Assembly: GCA_015680685.1 (NCBI GenBank)
Contig: MNCI01035189.1
Location: 123,788-187,787, forward strand
Reading direction: 5' to 3'
Length of the DNA stretch: 64,000 nucleotides
Source of the DNA: Gnetum montanum
Taxonomy: Eukaryota; Streptophyta; Gnetopsida; Gnetales; Gnetaceae
Part shown: piece after piece, positions 57,525 to 64,000 of the stretch
Position numbering within the stretch: the stretch's first letter is position 1
Layout: each line of letters opens with the position of its first letter
Program-made: the position numbers and the translations under genes
The notes under the pieces: generated by a model
Seen by the model: the letters and a program-made list of their open reading frames with translations, nothing else
What the model was told of the DNA's origin: nothing
The model's database searches: none

Positions 57525-58245
57525 CTATGCCTTAATCTTACTGCGCTTCAAAAACTCCCAGCGTCTACGCTGTCAAGCATACGCTGACCCTGTCTGCAAA
57601 CCTCCCAGCGTCTACGCTACTCGATTTAAAACTTACTGTAAACAAACTATCTAGCGTCTACGCTGTCAAGCGTCTACGCTGCTCCGTTTAAAATTCACTC
57701 CATTTAAAACTTATCATCTGCAAGTTCCCCAGCGTCTACACTGTTGGCCATACGCAGATTCAGTCTGTAAACTCCCTAGCGTCTACGCTATTGAACATAC
57801 GCCATCCGCTATACGTTGTAGACCCTATCTACGCTATACACTGACACTGCTCACTTTACGCTGTAGACTTTGTTTACGCTACACACCCAACTCTGTTTAC
57901 GCTACTAACCCATACGTTGCTCATTTTACGCTGTAGACTTTGTCTACGCTACATACAAAACCCTGTCCATGCCCTACACTGTAAACTCCTTTACGCTGCT
58001 GTCCATTTATGCTACACTCTGTACGCTGTAATCCCATTTACGCTGTACGTTGATGCTGTATACGCTGCCTAACGTATACGTTGTACGATTTACGCCGTAG
58101 ATTCTCTACGCTGACACTATACGCTCTATACCTATACGCTGTATACACTGTCGTTATACGCCGGTCGTTGAAGCATATACGCTGTACACTGCCACGAATG
58201 TAGGTTTACGCTGCACTAAGTACACCAATTTCACATCCCTGCACA
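57525..58245. repeat. Leader of element J with AGCGTNNACGCT repeats
   Basis: Non-coding leader. AGCGTCTACGCT, with complementary 5-base arms, occurs exactly at 57560-57571, 57607-57618, 57653-57664, 57669-57680 and 57778-57789. From 57800 to 58210 looser words such as TTTACGCTGTA, CTATACGCTG and ACGTATACGTTG follow every 15-40 bp. The words resemble those of the LTR array. Confidence 0.85.
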
Positions 58246-59706
58246 GTGTCACATTCTCAACTGTTCATCATGAATACCGCAAACACCACCGCTACAACCA
58301 CCCAGGTCACAGACCTTGCAGGAATCATGGCCGTTCAACAACCCGCAGTACAACCCATAATGGGGCCCCGTCGGTCCCTTAGGTTACAAGGGAGGAACCC
58401 ATCGCTTAACACCATAACTCAAGACCAGTACAACTTCATATGCATGAAAATACAAGCCGGCCTAGTTGTGAACCGAGCCGAAATAGAAGTTAAAAGGCAA
58501 TACGAACTTTTCTACAGGGGAGGGCAAGAGTTCATTCCTTCATCGTATAATATCATCCCTGTTCCAGAGCCTTACTCTGAGCTCACCACACAACTCCTCC
58601 TGCAAAGGAGCTAGTCGCTAGATCATCCTGCAGTAAATCCTCAACCAGAAGAGGAAGATGAGTTCGCTGCCCAATCTGAGCATGAAGACTCATACCATAC
58701 CCTTAGCCGACAAACTTATGTAAACCCGCTATTTCATCCATTCACGGGTGAAACTTCATTCCTCCAATCACTGAACATCACGCAAGTCCATGTGCCTCAA
58801 CAAGACGCAGTCGCACTCGTTCCCGTTCCTCCACCAACCGATGTTCAAATCAACACACTTCCTCTCGCAATTCCTCCTGTAGCTACGGCACCCCCATTCT
58901 TACAAATGAAACCCCCTCAAAATAACGTAGGGGCAACCTTCCCGCCTCGTGTGATCGGGATGCCGCATGTGATACCGGCATCTACGTCTATCCATTATAT
59001 TCCCCAGGTCCAAACTCACGGAACCTCTTTTACCGTTGTAACCCAACAAGTTCAGGGGATCCCTACACAAAACATGACCGAGCAATGGGCAACGATGGGT
59101 GCTCAACCACATCAACCCCCTCACTCCAACATACCACCTCATACAATGCCGCCAGTCAACATCCCTCAAATACAACCACAACAACAGCAACCCCTCGCCT
59201 ACAATGTGCCGCATGTGATACCACCTGTTATAAATATTCCACAAGTACAACCACCAACTACACATCTATCAGCCTTTCAACCTACTATCCAACAATCTAA
59301 TCCATACATCGTACCACATCCCCAATCTGCTGCCTCACCTAGCGCTCAAGATTGGGCAGATGCTAAAAAATTAATGCAAGAACTATTTGACGAGGTCAAA
59401 TGCCTCAAAACAGCTGCTGACGGAGAGTTGAAGGTAGTGGACTTTTACCACGATGACCCCATCAGTTCTTCTGTTCTGCCCCTAACCTTACCTAAAGGCG
59501 TATCACTGCCTACGTTAACTAAATATAACAAGGAGACGGACCCCAATGCTCACCTTATAACATTTAGACTAGAATGCGCATTACTCCAGGTGTGGCCCCA
59601 TGCCATCTTGCAAGTGTTCCCTATGTCCCTCGCAGGGAGAGCACTTGATTGGTACCGGGCCTTGCCGAGAAATTCCATATTTTCCCTGGAAGAGTTGTTA
59701 CATTAA
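58246..59706 (+). pseudogene. Gag of element J, N-terminal part
   Basis: Likely start ATG 58270 (MNTANTTATTTQ). One TAG at 58612 interrupts an otherwise continuous frame to a TAA at 59704. A short N-terminal region (RSLRLQGRNPSLN...YNFICMKIQ) is followed by a long P/Q-rich linker with repeated NVPHVIPPVINIPQVQ-like phrases. The capsid core follows: LPTLTKYNKETDPNAHLITF, FPMSLAGRALDWYRALPR and SIFSLEELL (Retrotrans_gag). A frameshift near 59700 breaks it. Confidence 0.78.
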
Positions 59707-60390
59707 TCTGGAACCTGTACGAAAGTTCATCCAAAGGTGGAGTGCCGCTCTTAATGAGCTACACGAGCCAATCCCCCAGACATATCTGCTCACTATTCTA
59801 AAGGGGGCTGTTAACGAATTTTTTAAATCTAAGTTATATTATCTCAATGCGCGTAAAATTAATCAAGCCTTTGTACAAATTAAAAATATAGAAGAGGCGG
59901 CTCAAAATAGCCACAATCCTGCCTATTTAGCCTTTAGAAATCAACACAGTAAAAAAGACAAGGAAAAGGCTAAAACTACTATAGCAGCACTAATAGAAGC
60001 ACAACAGGCAAACATGGGGCAACAGAGCAAACCACCTGTTGCCCCTACTAATTATACTAAACCTACTCCCACGATCGTGCCGGAATCATCATCATCATAG
60101 AATCCAACACAAAACCGTACGAGAAACTTTGAGAGGAAAGAACCCTCTCAATACACACCACTACCCATGAAGCCATCGCAGTTGTTTGACCAACTCCTGA
60201 GGGCTGGATTAATGAAACACAAACAGTTATCCCCTACTGCTATCCAGAGACATGACCGGTTCTGTCAACTGGTTCAGAACCCAAGCTTGGCAATGCCGGA
60301 TGAGCCCCAGTACCCAAAGGTTTTAGGATGGATCGCTTCTGCGACTATCATCAACGTAATGGGCATGGCACGGATTACTGTTTCACCTTG
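59700..60390 (+). pseudogene. Gag of element J, second part with zinc knuckle
   Basis: In the next frame: KFIQRWSAALNELHEP, LLTILKGAVNEFFKSKLYYL and QIKNIEEAAQ, the C-terminal half of the capsid domain. A second frame change leads to CDYHQRNGHGTDYC (about 60330-60372). This C-x2-H-x5-H-x5-C type knuckle is usual in Tat/Ogre-group Gag proteins, followed by IQ-MIDGGQI. Confidence 0.72.
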
Positions 60391-60408
60391 AAATAAGACA
60401 TACAGCGA

Positions 60409-61032
60409 ATGATTGACGGGGGCCAAATCACTTTTGATGAGGCCAACCCGGTCCAACCACAAAACCAGGCCATGGGGGTGTATAAAGATCCTTTGAATAC
60501 CAAAGAGGCATCGTACGTTATTAACACAATCTACCTAGATGATGAATCTGAAATACCTAGCGTCAACACCGTCTACCCTAACTATGAACAACAAATGCCT
60601 AACAAGCCATTTGTAGTCCATATTCCTCCCACTACCTCAACATCCATGCCTCAACCATCATACGCCCCACAAAAATCATATGTAGTGCGTGTACCTCCCA
60701 CCATCACTACCTCAAATCTACCAACCCCTCCTACTCAGCTTTCCCCTTTCGTAGTCCGAGTGCTGCCTGCAGTCGCAACAGCGGAGGTCCAACCTCTGCC
60801 TAAACCAACCCCATATGTCGTTAGGACACCCGAAATTCCTAATGATTACCAACCCTCCACCTCCCAAATGCAAAGTAAACCCAGTCCTTATGTCATCAGG
60901 GTGCCCAGCCAGTCTCCTGCTCAACCACATCCGACTGTCCAACCGCAACCCCACTCGATTCCATATGTGGTACAAATCCCAAGGCAACCAGAGGCCTCAA
61001 AACCAACCGTGCCCCCATGCCACACGCGATAA
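60409..61032 (+). pseudogene. Element J linker with six repeated YVVRVP modules
   Basis: The frame after the zinc knuckle carries PFVVHIPP (60606), SYVVRVPP (60672), PFVVRVLP (60746), PYVVRTPE (60810), PYVIRVPS (60885) and PYVVQIPR (60961), 22-26 residues apart in P/Q/S/T-rich sequence. These look like short linear motifs on a disordered tether between gag and protease. Role unknown. Ends at a TAA (61030-61032) that is probably a decayed sense codon, since the same frame continues. Confidence 0.75.
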
Positions 61033-62307
61033 CGCTTAGTGGATAAGCTTACGCGTGAACACTTGGAGAAGGAGTGTCAACGGTTAGTTGTAGGGCCACC
61101 TAAACCCACTCCACTTAACGCAGTACCCATGACGCCACCTAACAGTCAACCAAGCACAGGTCATGAGGGTGAACCATCCAGAAAACCCGATACGTCTGAA
61201 TTAACAATCCCGGGCAAAAACGACAAACAAACGATGCACGAAATAAAACTGTTGGGCCCAATGGACCAAGTCACCACCGATAAACATGCGTCCAACAGTA
61301 GAGACTTAGCAACAGCCCTAACACAAGTCACGCAAGCACTCAAACAGAAAAATACCTCACTAAGCTTATATGACTTAATCCTAACATCTTAAACACATCG
61401 CGAAGCTTTGGTGCGCATGTTAACGTCGATCCCAGTAAGCGAGGACTTGCCCCCAAATGAACCATCCATTCATGCGGTAATGTACTCGCCCCAAGGGACA
61501 ACTTCCAAACTGTTAAGTTTCCACAACAATAACATCAAGGTGGATAAGAAAATAGGGGAGGTAACAACAACCCTTATGTTCATAATAATACGCATAAACC
61601 AATTCAAGATACATAGGGTCCACGTAGATGATGGAGCTGCCACAAACGTAGTACCATATCCCATCGTCGAATAGCTGGGGCTTACAGAGCAAATCAAACC
61701 AACTACCACCACATGCTTGAAATCATTCAGCGGATCGCGCGTGATAGTTAAAGGCACCGTGACCTTAGACTTCATAGCAGGGGACCAATTCCCCATATCC
61801 GCCGCCTTTGTAGTAATCGATGAGATGCCAGGATTCAACCTAATCTTAGGAAGACCTTGGTTGGCCCAGTTGAAAGCAGTTTCATCCCCTATACACCAAG
61901 AGATTCACCTGCCTTATGAAGGCGGTGAAATCATCATACACGGGGAGGCTGCTACACCCATCATCTCATCGTACATAGACATAGACCAAGGCTTAGAGGT
62001 TAAGCTCGAAGAGCCTAGACAAAATGACATAAATGAACAGCAACCAGTAGGCGATAATCCTTTAAACACAAAAGAAAATCCACCCAAGAAGGAAATACCT
62101 GGGCCTGACATTGTACATACACCTCCTCACTTAGAAACAAAAACTAACACAGAAATCACACCGAATGCCGAAACATCTGAAAACACCGATGCGGGAATAA
62201 TTCCATTAGACATCCCTTGGGCTGAGTTACCATTCAACGTAATCAGTGAAGGGGATGCTGAATACAAAATCATACCCACTAATTCTGCTCCCAACGTAAA
62301 AATGTGA
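61033..62307 (+). pseudogene. Protease region of element J
   Basis: The same frame continues over TAA (61390-61392) and TAG (61672-61674), both readable as CAA/CAG. LYDLILTSXTHREALVRML leads into a protease domain with HRVHVDDGAATNVVPYPIVE, VKGTVTLDF, and GFNLILGRPWL, the ILGRPWL flap-side motif of Ty3 proteases. The active site reads D-D-G-A-A, where relatives have D-G-G-A or D-T/S-G. It ends at a natural-looking TGA (62305-62307) after DAEYKIIPTNSAPNVKM, without any RT, RNase H or integrase, so the element is gag-protease only. Confidence 0.75.
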
Positions 62308-63087
62308 AAAATCAAAAAATTACTAAACTAATGAATAATGAAAAACACTGGTCCGAAACGACGTTAAACTACAACCTGTCCGAAATGACGTTAAACTACA
62401 ACAAGTTCGAAACAACATAAAACTATATTCCAAGTCCGGAATGATGTTAAACTATTATGTCTGCAACGACATAAAACTAGCCACGATCAGAAATGGTCGG
62501 TTAACCAAGAAATTCACCCATGTCATCAGGAACGTTCCTTGCTTACGCTGGGGCCCGAAATGGCCTTAAACTAGATCGCACACTTATACCTTGTTTTCCT
62601 CTTTCGTTTATCATTACACTCCAATTTATGATTACATCCGCACATTACTCTCAAGAAAATAAAACAAAAAAAAACAAACCAAAACATTTTACATTGCCAT
62701 GTCGTGTTTGCAATTAAACTCAAATAAAAAAAAATTTTATATGAAATGATGTACAAGTACAAGAGTTAATTGGTTTCATTCATCTCAATTTACAATTCCC
62801 GTATAAATTTCAGTCAGAGTAGTTTCACAACAAAACAGAATGATAAAAACACTAAAACAAAACTAAGCATCCAGGATGGGAGGATCGTCTCCTTTAGACC
62901 CGCTAGCATCATAGGTCCCTACTCCACTGGGGCCAGCTTCTTAAACATTGTTGCCTTGACCCTAATGAGACACAAGAGGGACAATTAACATAAGGACATA
63001 AGAAGAAACTCCCAAATGCTACTCAACGAACAAACTTCATAACAACAAAATGCTTACCGAAGGGGACCCCCCTAAGCTGAACTCCAG
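62308..63087. mobile_element. Region between J protease and antisense ORF K
   Basis: Holds the 27-bp repeat array (separate entry), then A-rich runs near 62665-62690 and 62725-62737. Short frames only. No pol remnant. Confidence 0.45.
62351..62575. repeat. Degenerate 27-bp tandem array downstream of J protease
   Basis: Units of the form GTCCGAAAYGACGTTAAACT followed by ACAAC start at 62351 and 62378 and continue with decreasing identity (GTTCGAAACAACATAAAACT, GTCCGGAATGATGTTAAACT, GTCTGCAACGACATAAAACT). A last isolated copy, GCCCGAAATGGCCTTAAACT, is at about 62551. The common core is CGAAAYGRYRTTAAACTA. Confidence 0.85.
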
Positions 63088-64000
63088 TCAATGAAGAATT
63101 TCTTCTTCAGAGACATTGGCCCAATCCGTCCCCTTTAGACCCAAATCAACATCTGCTAACACCTTACCCTTATCAACTGCCGACCATGTAGGATGTTTCA
63201 GGGGAAATTCACCCATGGTAACTTCCCCAGAAGTGGTTGTAATAACCCTCTTAGGAGATTCCATCTCAACTATGGTGTTCTCCGCAAAGGTATCGAACGC
63301 AGAACGTAAGCCCAAACCCTTTACGAACATCTCAAGTTGTCGTTTCTCTATAGAAACTTCTTTCAATGATTTCTTATAGTGGTGCTTATGATTCTTCTCA
63401 TCTTGGCCCCACTTACGCACCTTGGAGGCAAAAGCCTTCCAATCCTGGCACTTGAGATTCAATAGGTCTATCTGGGCCTTACGTTCCGCTAGCCTTCAAG
63501 TTTGTGACGCATGGCGATTTAACAAGTTCCAATATTTGTTGTACGTAATCTCGAACGTTCGCCAAGAACTATCGCCTATTAATTGGGCCGAAGTAAATTC
63601 ATAACGAGCTTTGAGATCGTCGCGTTCGGCTGATAACTCGGAAACCTCTTTCTCCTTTGTCTGGATCTGCAACCATAACTGTTCGATCGATCGCCTATAG
63701 GTCCACATCGATTTGGCATTATGCACAAGGCTTTTGGCCACCTCATCGTAAACCGACCTTGGTACCTGTTCCACTTCTGGGGGTAGTGTACGCAAATTTT
63801 CAATGCTAACAGTCTTAGAAACCAGAATGTACGTATCATTGGCACCCTTGGCCACACCCAACCAGTCCTCTAATTCATGAACCATTTGGAGCTCTTTATG
63901 GACCCTGTCTAAAACTACATTTATACCATCTACCGGTACACCAAATAAGTTCGAAAGGAATTCAAGTGATAGATGGAAAACGATCTTAACACCCTTAATC
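63088..64000 (-). pseudogene. Antisense accessory coiled-coil ORF K, C-terminal part
   Basis: Open on the minus strand from the window edge to a TGA at 63085-63090, with a single internal TGA at about 63493 (the same frame continues, so probably CGA or TGG before). The start is outside the window. Visible order: VFHLSLEFLSNLFGVP, HKELQMVHELEDWLG, TLPPEVEQVPRSVYDEVAKS, then long coiled-coil stretches (LQIQTKEKEVSELSAERDDL; HHYKKSLKEVSIEKRQLEMF). The tail is LGLKGTDWANVSEEEILH. The LSNLFGVP module matches ORF Z. It converges on gag-protease element J. Antisense ORFs between coding region and 3' LTR are known in Tat-group gypsy elements, so K may belong to J. It is the least decayed accessory ORF here. 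Confidence 0.65.

Noticed and set aside
58900-59265. Minus-strand 121-residue frame opposite J gag
   Set aside because: Shadow of the P/Q-rich gag linker; no independent protein features.

Overview
The window looks like a gene-poor, repeat-packed stretch of a large seed-plant nuclear genome. A conifer or other gymnosperm is a reasonable guess because the retroelements are old and heavily decayed, but nothing here fixes the species. Nearly everything is nested, broken LTR retrotransposons. Decay is dominated by CAG/CAA/CGA to stop changes and by Asp to Asn changes at catalytic sites, as expected from long-term deamination of methylated cytosine. The only recognisable host gene is the first three exons of an OSCA1/CSC1-like (DUF221) hyperosmolality-gated calcium channel on the minus strand at 38.2-40.9 kb. 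No rRNA, CRISPR or prokaryotic feature is present.

Layout. 1-0.52 kb: end of a minus-strand accessory ORF (Z) running off the window. 0.68-6.3 kb: copy A (minus) of a Ty3/gypsy family: LTR, a coiled-coil accessory ORF, then a long spacer. 6.3-7.2 kb: a separate LTR-like fragment. 7.2-18.5 kb: copy B (plus) of the same family, with gag, protease, RT, RNase H, integrase, a 2-kb spacer, the accessory ORF and a 3' LTR. Its RT reads as Athila-like, so the accessory ORF sits where Athila elements carry their env-like gene. 18.7-23.4 kb: a SIRE-like Ty1/copia element (F). 23.4-25.6 kb: LTR, primer-binding site and first internal kilobase of element E. 25.9-35.4 kb: copy C (minus), split by a 3.3-kb chromovirus deletion derivative (D, 30.56-33.81 kb) and resuming with spacer and integrase. 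35.6-37.8 kb: Ty1/copia fragment G (minus).

38.2-40.9 kb: OSCA1-like exons 3, 2 and 1. Exon 2 carries two nested in-frame tandem duplications and intron 1 a 74-bp tandem duplication. 41.07-47.04 kb: gypsy element H (plus), an LTR pair with a 40-bp minisatellite, gag and protease joined directly to the integrase C-terminus. Its LTR starts about 130 bp upstream of the OSCA ATG, head to head. 47.95-52.9 kb: a minus-strand gypsy remnant M (integrase C-terminus, spacer with large tandem repeats, and another accessory ORF). 53.7 kb: a tRNA-derived SINE-like head. 53.96-56.5 kb: gag and protease of a gypsy element (I) related to copy B, interrupted by J. 56.5-62.3 kb: element J (plus), the youngest, a gag-protease element with palindrome arrays in its LTR and leader and no pol. 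63.09-64 kb: a long antisense coiled-coil ORF (K) beyond J, whose N-terminal module resembles that of Z.

The most interesting pattern is the repeated presence of non-gag, non-pol ORFs (Z, A, B, C, M, K). Where their ends are visible they combine a short globular N-terminal region with a coiled coil. They sit downstream of pol in sense, or antisense behind a gag-protease element. With three homologous copies in one window, the A/B/C type can be described as an element family.
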